DNA of 64,000 bases from Micromonospora sp. NBC_01813 (GCF_035917335.1 NZ_CP109067.1:4153001-4217000); one strand, 5' to 3'; counted from the first letter of the stretch, positions 50,321-59,618 are shown. Numbers and translations are program-made. The notes: generated by a model not told the origin, from the sequence alone.

Positions 50321-51258
50321 GTGTCTACTCCCCCCGGATCGCCTACCCGACGCACAGTCCGCAGGTACGGGCCGCCCAGGTGGCTCTCGCCGAAGGACTC
50401 ACTCGGTTACGCGAGTCGATGTACGACATGCTCAGCATCACGATGCGCGGAGACGGGAGCACCCGCCGGACCACACCACGCGTCCCGCCGTCGAACGAAA
50501 CGCCGACCCGCCACCAGCAGGGGGCCAACAACAAGCCGATGGGCGGTGGCGTCGCCACCCCGGCCCGGCCGACCATGCCGACCCAGCCGGGCGGCAACGA
50601 CGCGGAGACGACCGTCCTGCCGGTCATCCCCGATCAGGGCGGACGGTCCGGTGCGCCACCAGGCGGGTATCCGGCCCGGCCGGATCCGACCGATCCGGCG
50701 CGCGAGGTGTGGGCACTGGTCGAACGCGCCCAGGCCGGTGAGACCGAGGCGTTCGGGCTGATCTACGACCGGTACGTGGACACCGTCTTCCGGTTCGTCT
50801 ACTTCCGGGTCGGCAACCGGCAGTTGGCCGAGGACCTGACGTCGGACACGTTCCTGCGGGCACTGAAGCGGATCGGCAGCTTCACCTGGCAGGGCCGCGA
50901 CCTTGGCGCCTGGCTGGTGACGATCGCCCGCAACCTGGTGGCGGACCACTTCAAGTCGGGGCGGTACCGACTCGAAGTTACTACGGGTGACGTAATGGAT
51001 GCGGAGCGCGAGGATCGCGGTCCGGAGGGTAGCCCGGAAGCGGCGGTCGTCGACCACATCACCAATGTCGCATTGTTGACCGCCGTGAAACAGCTCAACC
51101 CCGAGCAGCAGGAGTGCATCGTTCTGCGCTTCCTGCAAGGCTTTTCGGTCGCCGAGACGGCTCGCGCGATGGGCAAGAACGAGGGCGCGATCAAGGCCCT
51201 GCAGTACCGCGCGGTACGCGCGTTGGCCCGGTTGCTGCCCGACGGTTTCCAACCGTGA
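50317..51258 (+). CDS. bldN: ECF sigma factor BldN
   Basis: 313 residues. The C-terminal ~190 residues match Streptomyces BldN closely: region 2 VERAQAGETEAFGLIYDRYV and TWQGRDLGAWLVTIARNLVA, region 4 LNPEQQECIVLRFLQGFSVA and NEGAIKALQYRAVRALARLL. The N-terminal ~125 residues form a Pro/Gly-rich extension similar in style to the BldN pro-domain. In Streptomyces, BldN controls aerial-hypha (chaplin) and sporulation genes. The anti-sigma RsbN is encoded next. GGAGG is present before the ATG, with the leader ORF ending at the start. Confidence 0.92.
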   Translation: MSVYSPRIAYPTHSPQVRAAQVALAEGLTRLRESMYDMLSITMRGDGSTRRTTPRVPPSNETPTRHQQGANNKPMGGGVATPARPTMPTQPGGNDAETTVLPVIPDQGGRSGAPPGGYPARPDPTDPAREVWALVERAQAGETEAFGLIYDRYVDTVFRFVYFRVGNRQLAEDLTSDTFLRALKRIGSFTWQGRDLGAWLVTIARNLVADHFKSGRYRLEVTTGDVMDAEREDRGPEGSPEAAVVDHITNVALLTAVKQLNPEQQECIVLRFLQGFSVAETARAMGKNEGAIKALQYRAVRALARLLPDGFQP

Positions 51259-51500
51259 TTGCGCCAACACGATCAGCAACAACAGTCACGCGTAGTGATG
51301 ATTCTCGCCACCGACCCGTAACCGAACTGGCCACTCAGCCGTTTGTTGGGATGCGACCGGTGGCACCGCTGCGGAGCCAGCCACCAGCCGGCGTGCCAGG
51401 GTCCGCACGGGTCACCTCCCCAGCCAACCTGGCCGTGGTCGCGCCGAACGGCGGCGACACCCGCCGCTGAAGCTGTGACCTGCGAAGGGAGGTGTCCGCG

Positions 51501-52655
51501 ATGAGCAAGATCAATTTCTTCCGTCGACGCGCCGAGCGATTCGCACAACTTCTCGACCGCAACGAAAACGGTGGGCGGCGCCATGTCCGTGACCCACTGG
51601 ACGACGAGCTGGCCGGACTCACCACGCTCGGCCGCCGGATGTCCGAGATGCAGCCGCCGCCGGCCAGCGGCGTCGACCCGGACTTCCGGGCCCATCTGCG
51701 CGCGGTGCTGATCGCCACCGCCGAGCGTGAGGGCATCGGGGCGACCGCATCGGCCGTGCCGGAGAGCCCACGGCCCGGGCGGACCCGGTCCACCCGGTCG
51801 CGCCGGCTCGGTGCCCGGGTAGCCGGCACGGCCGCCGGCCGCGCCCGGGCCCGCGCGGCGATCATCGCAACCGTCGCCCTCGGCGCGATCACCGTCTCGG
51901 GAATGTCAGCCGCCACCGAGCAGGCACTGCCCGGCGACACCTTGTACGGAATGAAACGCTCCACCGAGCGCGCCCAGCTCGCCCTGGCCCACTCCGACGT
52001 CTCCCGTGGCCAACTGTTCCTCGGCTTCGCCGAGGTCCGGATGGCCGAAGCCCAGACCGTGCACGACGACGCGACCGCGTTCGACGCCGTACTCGACGAC
52101 ATGGACGGGCAGACCCGCCAAGGCGTACGGCTGCTCACCACCGCAGCCGTCCAACGCGGCGACCAGCAGCCGCTGGACGCGATCGACGCTTTCGTCGTGA
52201 CCCAGCGGCCGAGCCTGCGCGAGCTGTCCGCCGTCACCTCCGCCACCCGGGACCGGGCGGCCGAGTCGCTCGCCCTGCTCGACGCGGTACGCGCCCGGAC
52301 CCAGTCGCTGCGCAACGGGCTGACCTGCACCGCGCCCACCGACTCGGATCCGGATCTCGACGCACTCGGTCCGCTGCCGACGACCTGCGGGACCGGACAA
52401 CGCACCGGTGAGACGGGTATCCGTGTCCCGCAGAATCAGCCCACCCCGCCGCCGGCGGCCGAAGAGCCCGCCGACGTCGACGGCACCGAGGTGGCCCCGG
52501 CGGCCGGTGCCAGCCAGACACCCGAGCAGGGCGGCCAGCCGTCAAACTCGCCGCAGCAGCCGACCCTCGCCGAGCCGGAGACCGGTAACGCCGAAACGGC
52601 ACTACCGAACACCCCCCGACCGGCGGTCAAGGACAGGCCGGCCGCCGACCGGTGA
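51501..52655 (+). CDS. rsbN: Anti-sigma factor RsbN-like (DUF5667)
   Basis: 384 residues. A cytosolic N-terminus (INFFRRRAERFAQLLDRNEN), a membrane helix at ~115-135 (AAIIATVALGAITVSGMSAA), then the DUF5667 domain (QALPGDTLYGMKRSTERAQL; GQLFLGFAEVRMAEAQTVHD) and a Pro-rich tail outside. In Streptomyces RsbN is the membrane anti-sigma of BldN, using a non-zinc N-terminal domain. The location directly after bldN supports the same role. GGGAGG is 8 nt before the ATG; a GTG at 51492 is an alternative start. Confidence 0.9.
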   Translation: MSKINFFRRRAERFAQLLDRNENGGRRHVRDPLDDELAGLTTLGRRMSEMQPPPASGVDPDFRAHLRAVLIATAEREGIGATASAVPESPRPGRTRSTRSRRLGARVAGTAAGRARARAAIIATVALGAITVSGMSAATEQALPGDTLYGMKRSTERAQLALAHSDVSRGQLFLGFAEVRMAEAQTVHDDATAFDAVLDDMDGQTRQGVRLLTTAAVQRGDQQPLDAIDAFVVTQRPSLRELSAVTSATRDRAAESLALLDAVRARTQSLRNGLTCTAPTDSDPDLDALGPLPTTCGTGQRTGETGIRVPQNQPTPPPAAEEPADVDGTEVAPAAGASQTPEQGGQPSNSPQQPTLAEPETGNAETALPNTPRPAVKDRPAADR

Positions 52656-52745
52656 CGACCGCACCGCCCCCGTCACGAGACGCCACCCCCGGTTACTCTC
52701 GCTGGAGGCGAACCAGATCCGGTGACGGACGGGAGTGATGTTGGC

Positions 52746-53621
52746 GTGGCGCGCACCCGCAAGCTGACCATCAGCACGGACGCCGCTGGCCACACCGCAG
52801 GCTGGGCGAGCACCGAGCCGGCCAGCGACACGCCGGTCACCCCGCACCCGAGCACCGCCGCCTTCTTCGACGTCGACAACACCATGTTGCGCGGCGCGTC
52901 CATCTACTGGCTCGCCCGCGGACTGGCCGCCCGCAACTACTTCACCACCGCCGACCTCGCCCAGTTCGCGTGGCGGCAGGCCCGGTTCCGGCTGCTGGCC
53001 GCCGAACACGCCGGGGACCTGTCCCGGGCCCGCGAAGCTGCGTTGGCGTTCGTCGCCGGATGGCGGGTCGACGACGTGGAACGCCTCTCCGAGGAGATCT
53101 TCGACGAGTTGATGGCGCCCCGCATCTGGGCCGGCAGCCGCGCGTTGGCCCAGACGCACCTCGACGCCGGACAGCGGGTGTGGCTGGTCAGCGCCACCCC
53201 GGTGGAAATCGGTCGGGTGATCGCCCAACGACTCGGGCTCACCGGCGCGCTCGGCACCGTCGCCGAGGTCGTCGACGGTGCGTACACCGGCCGGCTGGTC
53301 GGCGACCTGATGCACGGGCCGGCCAAGGCCGAGGCGGTCGCGCAACTCGCCGCCGTGGAAGGGCTCGACCTGGACACCTGCAGCGCGTACAGCGACTCGG
53401 TCAACGATCTGCCGATGCTCTCGACGGTCGGGCACCCGGTCGCCGTCAATCCGGACACCGCGCTACGCCGGCAGGCCCGCGAGCGCGGCTGGCAGATCCG
53501 CGACTTCCGGACTGGTCGCCGGGCGGCCAGGATCGCGGTACCGTCGACGGTCGCTGCGGGTTTCCTGGTCGGCGCGGTCTCGGCCGGCCTGGCCATCCGC
53601 CGCCGGTGGGCGTCCAACTGA
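52746..53621 (+). CDS. HAD-IB (SerB-like) phosphatase with C-terminal membrane segment
   Basis: 291 residues from a GTG (52746) after GGGAG. Motif I is AAFFDVDNTMLRGASIYW, motif II VWLVSATPVEIGR, motif IV YSDSVNDLPMLSTVGHPVAV, which make up the phosphoserine-phosphatase-like HAD-IB group. The C-terminal ~25 residues have a hydrophobic stretch (VPSTVAAGFLVGAVSAGLAI) that may anchor it. It corresponds in location to M. tuberculosis serB1 (Rv0505c). It is probably in the bldN-rsbN operon; substrate not established. Confidence 0.88.
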   Translation: MARTRKLTISTDAAGHTAGWASTEPASDTPVTPHPSTAAFFDVDNTMLRGASIYWLARGLAARNYFTTADLAQFAWRQARFRLLAAEHAGDLSRAREAALAFVAGWRVDDVERLSEEIFDELMAPRIWAGSRALAQTHLDAGQRVWLVSATPVEIGRVIAQRLGLTGALGTVAEVVDGAYTGRLVGDLMHGPAKAEAVAQLAAVEGLDLDTCSAYSDSVNDLPMLSTVGHPVAVNPDTALRRQARERGWQIRDFRTGRRAARIAVPSTVAAGFLVGAVSAGLAIRRRWASN

Positions 53622-53665
53622 TCCTGCCGGCCCGCCTACGGATCATGTTCAGGAAGGTCATCGGT

Positions 53666-54823
53666 GTGACGGTCACCGTTAACCCGGTCGAGTCGACCGG
53701 AGCGCCAACCCAGTCGCCGGGTCGGCACCGCCGGGGCCGACCGTGGCACCTCGCCGGCCTGGCCCTCGCACTGGCCGCCACCGTCGTGCTGGTCGGGCTG
53801 CCACCGGCCGGGCCGACACCGGCCGAGCAGCCGGATCGGCTCCGTACGGTGGCGGAGGTCTGGCCGGACGCCCAGATCAACGACCTGCCGGCGAACCTGC
53901 CGGACGGGCCGGCGTACAGCCCGATGCTCTTCCTCGACAGCACCACCTCGGTCGGCACCTCCCCCAGCCCGGACGGCACCATGCTGCGGCTGGTCCTGCG
54001 CAGCGGCGACACGGTGCGGGAACTGCGCCGGCTGCCGCTGGCAGCCACCCCGCAGTTCGGTGGGTTCACCACCAACGGAGCCGCGCTGGCCTGGTCCGAG
54101 TCGGTCGCCGACGCCGACGGGCAGGGGCGCACCGAGTTGTGGACCGCGCAATGGGACGCTCCCGAGCCACGCCGGCTGACCGCGGACACCGGCGACGTCG
54201 TCTTCTTCAACTCCCAGTACGACATGGTGATCAACGACGGCAACCTGTACTGGGTGGCGGTCGCCCCCGACCCGGAGCCGGCGACCGAGCTGCGGTCCGT
54301 GCCGCTGACCGGTGGCGAGGTGACCGTACGCACCGATCCGGGGGCCTGGGCACTGTCCGCCTGGCCGAAGATGGTCAGCGCCGGCAGCGGTGAGACCGGT
54401 CCGATCCGAGTCCGTGACCTGGTGGAACGCCGCTACGTCGACGTGCCCGCCGGGCCGACCGAGCTGGTCACCTGCGGGCCGAGCTGGTGCCGGGTGCTGG
54501 TGCTCGCCGCAGACGGCCCGGGTCGGATCGACCTGATGCGCCCGGACGGTACCGACCGCCGCCGGGTCGGCGACGGCACCGTCACCGCCAGCACCATCGA
54601 CGTCGCCGTGCTGGACCGGTTCGAGGTGTTGTCGCTGTCCGCCGAGCCGAGCGGATTCAGCAACTCACAGCTGATCGTCTACGACCTGCAGCTCGACGAG
54701 GCGCTCGTGGTCGCCGAGGGCGTGGGGATGGTGTTGTGCCGGGGCGGCATGCTGTGGTGGTCGGTCGGCGACAACGAGACGATCTCCTGGCAGCAGCTCG
54801 ACCTGCGCACCCTGCTGGACTGA
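53666..54823 (+). CDS. Membrane-anchored propeller-like protein
   Basis: 385 residues from a GTG preceded by AGGAAGG; an ATG at 53645 is also in frame. A N-terminal signal-anchor helix (WHLAGLALALAATVVLVGLP) is followed by repeated beta-sheet modules resembling a TolB/WD-type propeller (GTSPSPDGTMLRLVLRSGDT; TELWTAQWDAPEPRRLTADT). It should lie outside the membrane. Similar in plan to the protein at the left edge of the window next to an ECF sigma factor. Function unknown. Confidence 0.72.
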   Translation: MTVTVNPVESTGAPTQSPGRHRRGRPWHLAGLALALAATVVLVGLPPAGPTPAEQPDRLRTVAEVWPDAQINDLPANLPDGPAYSPMLFLDSTTSVGTSPSPDGTMLRLVLRSGDTVRELRRLPLAATPQFGGFTTNGAALAWSESVADADGQGRTELWTAQWDAPEPRRLTADTGDVVFFNSQYDMVINDGNLYWVAVAPDPEPATELRSVPLTGGEVTVRTDPGAWALSAWPKMVSAGSGETGPIRVRDLVERRYVDVPAGPTELVTCGPSWCRVLVLAADGPGRIDLMRPDGTDRRRVGDGTVTASTIDVAVLDRFEVLSLSAEPSGFSNSQLIVYDLQLDEALVVAEGVGMVLCRGGMLWWSVGDNETISWQQLDLRTLLD

Positions 54824-54866
54824 CCGCAGTCGCGCCCACCCCGAGCCGGCCGGGCAGGAAGTCGGC

Positions 54867-55730
54867 TCAGCGGCCGAACGGGTCCGGTCGACGCTCCAGG
54901 AGCCGGTGCAGCGCCTGCTGGATGGTCTCCCGCACCTGGTCGGCGAGGTTGAACACGACCAGCGGATCGTCGGCATGGTCGGCGAGCTGGGTGGTCGGGA
55001 TCGGTGGGCAGAACTCGATCAGCCACTTGCTGGGCAGCGGGACCAGGCCGAGCGGCCCCAACAGCGGAAACGTCGGGGTGATCGGGAAGTAGGGCAGCCC
55101 GAGCAGTCTCGCGAGCGGGGCGACGTCGGCCAGCATCGGGTAGATCTCCTCGGCACCGACGATCGCCACCGGGATGATCGGAGCTCCGCTACGGATGGCC
55201 GCCGAGACGAACCCGCCTCGGCCGAACCGCTGCAACTTGTAGCGCTGCGAGTACGGCTTGCCGACCCCTTTGAAACCCTCCGGGAAGACGCTGACGAGTT
55301 CACCGCTGCCCAGTAGCCGCTCCGCGTCCGGGTTGCAGGCCATCGTGCCGCCGAGTTTGCGCGCCAGCTCGGACAGGAACGGCAGCCGGAAGACCAGGTC
55401 CGCGGTGAGCAGCCGCAGGTGCCGGTGCTCGGGGTGCTCGTCGTACAGGATCGCGGAGAGCACCATGGCGTCCAACGCGACCGTACCGGAGTGGTTGGCG
55501 ACGACGAGCCCGGCGCTCTTCAACGGCACGTGCTCGACGCCGGAGATCTCGGTGCGGAACCAGTCCCGGTACAGCGTGCGGAGCACCGGCTGGAACACGC
55601 TCTCGGTCAGTTCGGGGTCGAACCCGAACTCGTCCACGTCGTACTGGCCGGCGAGCCGACGGCGCAGAAAGGCCAGGCCGGCGGCGACCCGCTGATCCCA
55701 CACGTCGCCGGGCAGATCGGGCACGGTCAT
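54867..55730 (-). CDS. 1-acylglycerol-3-phosphate O-acyltransferase-like protein (PlsC family)
   Basis: 287 residues. The acyltransferase motif is VANHSGTVALDAMV (an H-x4-D variant with Val/Ala), then FPEGFKGVGKPYSQRYKLQR and GAPIIPVAIVGAEE. It corresponds to the Rv0502 position in M. tuberculosis. The family acylates glycerolipids; the exact acceptor is unknown. The start overlaps the stop of the epimerase in ATGA, so both are co-translated. Confidence 0.88.
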   Translation of the reverse strand: MTVPDLPGDVWDQRVAAGLAFLRRRLAGQYDVDEFGFDPELTESVFQPVLRTLYRDWFRTEISGVEHVPLKSAGLVVANHSGTVALDAMVLSAILYDEHPEHRHLRLLTADLVFRLPFLSELARKLGGTMACNPDAERLLGSGELVSVFPEGFKGVGKPYSQRYKLQRFGRGGFVSAAIRSGAPIIPVAIVGAEEIYPMLADVAPLARLLGLPYFPITPTFPLLGPLGLVPLPSKWLIEFCPPIPTTQLADHADDPLVVFNLADQVRETIQQALHRLLERRPDPFGR

Positions 55731-56797
55731 CCCAACTCCTGCGGCTTGTCGTCGGCCAGGCCGTCGCGGACCCGGCGGATGCCGGCCAGGATCGCCTGCT
55801 CGGCGGCGGCGAGCCGATCGGCGCCCAGCACCGCGCTGTCCAGCTGCGCCCGACGGAAGTCGTCGAACGCGGCCGCCGTCGAACGCGGCACGAAGCCGAA
55901 CTCGCGGGTCAGCCTGCTGATGTCGACCACCCGGCCGTGGATGAACAGGTCGATCTGATCGAGTCCGTACCGACCCACCCCGAACGTACGGGTGAAGCCC
56001 GCTGCGGTGGACAACCCCGGCTCCAGCACCGGTACGGCGACCCGCCCGGCCCGACGGATCGCCTGGGACAGGGTGAGCACCCCCGGACCGGCAACGTTGT
56101 AGGTGCCCGGATGGTCCTCGACGACGGCCCGGTGCAGCACCTCGAGCGCGTCGTCGACGTGCACGAACTGCAGCCGCGGGTCGCGACCGAAGACCGTCGG
56201 CACCAGCGGCTGGGAGAAGTAGCGGGTCAGACTGGTCTCGGCGGTGGAGCCGATGAACGGCGCGAATCGCAGCACGGTGGCGGTGGTGTCCGGGCGGCGG
56301 CGGCGGAAGCCGCGCACGTACGACTCGATGTCGAGGATGTCGCGGGCGAACCCGCCGCGGGGCACCTCGCGCGGCTCGGTCTCCTCGGTGAAGACCGCCG
56401 GGTCGCGAAACGAAGCACCGTACGCGGCCGTGGACGAGCGCACCACCAGCTTGCGCAGCCGGGTCGCCTGCTGGCAGGCGGCGAGCAACTGCATGGTGCC
56501 GATGACGTTCTGTTCCTTCATCGCCGCGCGGCCGCCGTACTGCTGGTCGGGTCCGCTGACCACGGCCAGATGCACGACGGCTTCCGCATCGACGTCCGCG
56601 ATGATGCCGCTGGCCGCGCCGGCGTCGGCGCGCACCTGATCGACGTCACGCAGCAGCTCGGCGAGGGCCGGCGACGGGATGGCCGAGTCCAAGCCGATGA
56701 CCCGACCGACCCGAGGATCGGCGGCGAGCCGGCCGGCGACCCGGGCACCGATGAAACGGCTGGTCCCGGTAACCACGACGGTCGGGGACCTCACCAT
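55727..56797 (-). CDS. NAD-dependent epimerase-like protein (GalE2/Rv0501-like)
   Basis: 356 residues. An extended SDR fold: the nucleotide motif is VVVTGTSRFIGARVAGRLAA (not the usual GGAGFIG), with SSTAAYGA and YVRGFRRRRPDTTATVLRF. The usual catalytic YxxxK reads YVRGF, so the Lys is missing. PTVFGRDPRLQFVHVDDALE and YNVAGPGVLTLSQAIRRAG are typical of the Rv0501 group, which carries the galE2 name without proven epimerase activity. GGAGGG precedes the ATG. Confidence 0.87.
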   Translation of the reverse strand: MVRSPTVVVTGTSRFIGARVAGRLAADPRVGRVIGLDSAIPSPALAELLRDVDQVRADAGAASGIIADVDAEAVVHLAVVSGPDQQYGGRAAMKEQNVIGTMQLLAACQQATRLRKLVVRSSTAAYGASFRDPAVFTEETEPREVPRGGFARDILDIESYVRGFRRRRPDTTATVLRFAPFIGSTAETSLTRYFSQPLVPTVFGRDPRLQFVHVDDALEVLHRAVVEDHPGTYNVAGPGVLTLSQAIRRAGRVAVPVLEPGLSTAAGFTRTFGVGRYGLDQIDLFIHGRVVDISRLTREFGFVPRSTAAAFDDFRRAQLDSAVLGADRLAAAEQAILAGIRRVRDGLADDKPQELG

Positions 56798-56864
56798 GCG
56801 GCCCTCCAAATGCCGGCGGGTGACCGGAGTACGAGTGAGCCGGGCAGGTACCGCCCGGCTCCGG

Positions 56865-56966
56865 TCACTTGCCGAGACGTCGACGCTGGACGCGAGTCTT
56901 GCGCAACAGCTTGCGGTGCTTCTTCTTGGCCATACGCTTGCGGCGCTTCTTGACCACGGAGCCCAT
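56865..56966 (-). CDS. bS22-like 30S ribosomal mini-protein (AURKAIP1/COX24 domain)
   Basis: 33 residues, extremely basic: [20 protein letters not shown] followed by [13 protein letters not shown]. It is the actinobacterial AURKAIP1/COX24 protein, identified as ribosomal protein bS22 in mycobacterial ribosome structures. It is too short for many gene finders. It lies between the epimerase and the HTH gene, the same neighbourhood as in M. tuberculosis (Rv0500B beside Rv0500A and galE2). Confidence 0.93.
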   Translation of the reverse strand: MGSVVKKRRKRMAKKKHRKLLRKTRVQRRRLGK

Positions 56967-57248
56967 ACGAAAGCCTTCCCAACGAACGTGCGGGTCGGTC
57001 CGTGGGCCGCGAGGGTGCGGCTGGCACATGGACCGAACTGGACAACCGACCGGCCGGCGGCGGGTTCGCCCGCGCGAGGGATCACCGGCGGGCAGGTTCA
57101 CCCGCACCAGGAATCGATCGCGCGACTTGCTCACCCACGCACACGACGGCACAGCCGGCGTCAAGCCTAGCCCGCGCGTGTCAGCGGCACCAACGCGGCC
57201 CCAGCGACGACCGGCCGCCACGCTGGTGCCAGACCTTCGGCGATCCCG

Positions 57249-57461
57249 TCAGGCGGTCTCCCGGAAGGCTCCGCGCAGATACTGGTGCACCGCGTGTTCC
57301 GGCACTCGGAACGACCTGCCGACGCGCACTGCGGAGAGTTCACCTGAGTGCACTAGTCGATAGACAGTCATCTTGGACACCCGCATCACCTTCGCCACCT
57401 CGGCGACGGTGAGGAACTTGACCTCCGACAGCCTGCCCTCGGACTGTGGTGATCCTGCCAT
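57249..57461 (-). CDS. Excisionase/MerR-type helix-turn-helix protein
   Basis: 70 residues. The helix-turn-helix is FLTVAEVAKVMRVSKMTVYR with the wing LVHSGELSAVRVGRSFRVPE. Corresponds to M. tuberculosis Rv0500A in sequence motif and position. This is a small DNA-binding protein of the excisionase family with unknown targets; it is not linked to a mobile element here. Probably co-transcribed with bS22 across the ~280-bp gap or from its own promoter, which carries a GTTAC-N7-GTAAC repeat (57537-57553). Confidence 0.85.
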   Translation of the reverse strand: MAGSPQSEGRLSEVKFLTVAEVAKVMRVSKMTVYRLVHSGELSAVRVGRSFRVPEHAVHQYLRGAFRETA

Positions 57462-57671
57462 GGTTCACCAACCCATCCCATTCCCCGGCGCGTGCCGCCC
57501 GGCGGGACCGTTCCGCGCCGCGACGGGCAACGCACGTGTTACCAGTACCGTAACGGGGCAACTGTGACCGGCGCGATCCGTTCTGTCATTTGATCGTGCC
57601 GGACGGCGGTCGGTACCCGTACGGGCGACCGGCCGCGACCGCGCCGGAGGCGGGCCGAACGGGTCCGGCAG

Positions 57672-59549
57672 TCAGCCCGCAGCCTGCCGCACGTAGTCGA
57701 CACAGGCCTGGTGCAGCCCTTCCCAGGGCTCGCCGAACTGCAGCCGGGCAGCCTCGTCGAGGTCCAGGCCGTCGTGCACCACCGAGCGGAAGAAGGCCAG
57801 CGTGCGTTCTTCGCCGAACCGGTCCACCAGATGCCGTACCGCCAGATAACCCACCCCGTAGCCGGCGCTGACCTGCCAGTTCTGCGCATCCACGGTCGGC
57901 TCGACGCTGTCGAGCGGCCCCTGCCACTCCTGCTCCAGCACCAGCCGGCGGACGTTGGCCAGTCCTTCGTACCGGACCACCGGTCGCCCACCGGACGCCG
58001 CGTGTTCCGCCAGGCCTTCGATCAACCACCAGGCGGCGTGCTCGCGGTTGCCGCCGTCGGGCAGCGACGCGGCGTGGGTCAACTCGTGGCGCAGCAGGTC
58101 GGGGCGGAGCGCGTCGCGCAGGTTGGTGCCGTTGAGCACGATCTCGTAGTGCCCGCCTCCGATCGCCACCGCGTACCCGGCAGTCCACTCTGGTCGGTCA
58201 CCGCCGTACCAGCGGAGCCACTCGTCGGTGCCGGCGTAGAAGATCCGGTAGCGGTCCGGAGCGGCACCGGCCACCGCGTACCGGTCGGCGACGACCGCCG
58301 CTTCCTCGGCGTCGCGCAGCAGCCCCGGCAGCAGATCCCGGTACGCCGCCGTGGTGGCCACCAGCGTTCGGTTGCCGGTGGCGACCACCAACTCGCTGAC
58401 CTCCCACGGCCGGGGCCCGTCCTGCAGCGTCAGCGACGGCTCGACGGCGACCAGTCGCAGTCGCTGGCCGTCGGTGCTCCACCGCTGGCCGACCACCACC
58501 GGGCTGGTCCGGCAGGAGGGCACGACGAAGCAGTGCTGATAGCTGACCAGCAACCGCCACTGCGTACTGATCTGCTGCGAATCGCCCGGTTGTCCGGTCG
58601 TCGGGGACGGCGTCGCGGACGGCAGCCCGCCGACAGTCGCGGTCGGCGTCGCGGTCGCGGTCGGCGTCGCGGTCGGCGTCTGGGCGTAGCCGGCCGGTGC
58701 CGCGACCACGCCGGTGGTGGGTGACGCCGTTGGCCCGGACGTGGCCGTCGGCGACGGAGTCGCCCGCGTCGAGGTCGGGCGGGGGGTGCCGGTGGTCGGC
58801 GACGCACCGGACGGCACGGCCGTCGGCGCGGTGGTGGCAGCCGGGTCGAAGAGAGTCGGCATCGTGCTGATGGACGGCTGCCAGGCGGTCACCTGCATCG
58901 CCCGCAGGGTCCGGAACTGCCGGGCCAGGTCCTCGCGGGCCGCCGATCCCGGCTCGGCGATGGCCAGGAAGCCCCGTTCGTCGCCGGCCAGCAGCGCCGC
59001 CGCCTGCTGATCCAGCAGCGCCGCGATCTGGGTACGCAGCCACGCCTGGGTCACCTCGGGAGGGTCGCCGGGCAGCGGGCTGGCCGCCGGACCGGTCGAC
59101 GCGGGCACCGGTGGCGTCACCGCCGGTGGATCCGGCATCGGCAGCCGGTCGACCAGCGCCACCGCGCCGACCACCGGCGCGGCGCAGAACAGCAGCGTGG
59201 CGACCACCGCGAGAACCGGCCAGACCGACCAACGACGGTCGTCCGACCGGCGGCCCACTACGGGAGTCGGCTCCCGCACCACCGGACCCGGCTCCGCCTT
59301 GACCGGCTCGGCCTCTGACTTGACCGGCTCGGCCGCTGACTTGACCGGCTCGGCCTCTGACTTGACCGGCTCGGCCTCTGACTTGACCGGCTCGGACGGA
59401 CCTGGCTCCGGCTTGACCGGCGCGGACGGCTTGGCCTCCGGCTCGGCCGACGGCGCCCGCTCGGACTTCGCCGGCTCTCCGGCAGCGGTCGGCTCAGGCG
59501 TCGCCTGGTCGGGCCGCTCGGTCGGCTCGGGATCCTGCCGGTCGGTCAC
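57672..59549 (-). CDS. Membrane protein with HELTH metallopeptidase-like domain and heptad repeats
   Basis: 625 residues. A ~110-residue cytosolic Pro/Glu/Lys region with SEAEPVK repeats precedes a membrane helix (WPVLAVVATLLFCAAPVVGA). The extracytoplasmic part has a Thr/Pro/Ala/Ser-rich linker (ATPTATATPTATVG) around 260-330, and a C-terminal domain with DLLRHELTHAASLPDG, matching the HExxH zinc signature (HELTH), plus Glu downstream in WWLIEGLAEHAASG. This is a gluzincin-like arrangement. It resembles no named peptidase that I can assign; function unknown. Confidence 0.75.
   Translation of the reverse strand: MTDRQDPEPTERPDQATPEPTAAGEPAKSERAPSAEPEAKPSAPVKPEPGPSEPVKSEAEPVKSEAEPVKSAAEPVKSEAEPVKAEPGPVVREPTPVVGRRSDDRRWSVWPVLAVVATLLFCAAPVVGAVALVDRLPMPDPPAVTPPVPASTGPAASPLPGDPPEVTQAWLRTQIAALLDQQAAALLAGDERGFLAIAEPGSAAREDLARQFRTLRAMQVTAWQPSISTMPTLFDPAATTAPTAVPSGASPTTGTPRPTSTRATPSPTATSGPTASPTTGVVAAPAGYAQTPTATPTATATPTATVGGLPSATPSPTTGQPGDSQQISTQWRLLVSYQHCFVVPSCRTSPVVVGQRWSTDGQRLRLVAVEPSLTLQDGPRPWEVSELVVATGNRTLVATTAAYRDLLPGLLRDAEEAAVVADRYAVAGAAPDRYRIFYAGTDEWLRWYGGDRPEWTAGYAVAIGGGHYEIVLNGTNLRDALRPDLLRHELTHAASLPDGGNREHAAWWLIEGLAEHAASGGRPVVRYEGLANVRRLVLEQEWQGPLDSVEPTVDAQNWQVSAGYGVGYLAVRHLVDRFGEERTLAFFRSVVHDGLDLDEAARLQFGEPWEGLHQACVDYVRQAAG
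59298..59400 (-). repeat. 21-bp coding tandem repeat (heptad SEAEPVK), about five copies
   Basis: Units of 21 bp from 59298 to 59396, four full (one with a single substitution giving SAAEPVK) plus a partial copy. It encodes the cytosolic N-terminal region of the metallopeptidase-like protein. Confidence 0.9.
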
Positions 59550-59618
59550 CCGCCGAATGATACGGGTGAGCTGATCTCCGCGATCGGGCCCGGGGTTGCG
59601 TCGATGCCCGGTGCCAGC

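Noticed and set aside
57249-57461. Excisionase as sign of a prophage or integrative element
   Set aside because: No integrase, attachment-site repeats or phage genes nearby; the gene and its neighbours are conserved core synteny.
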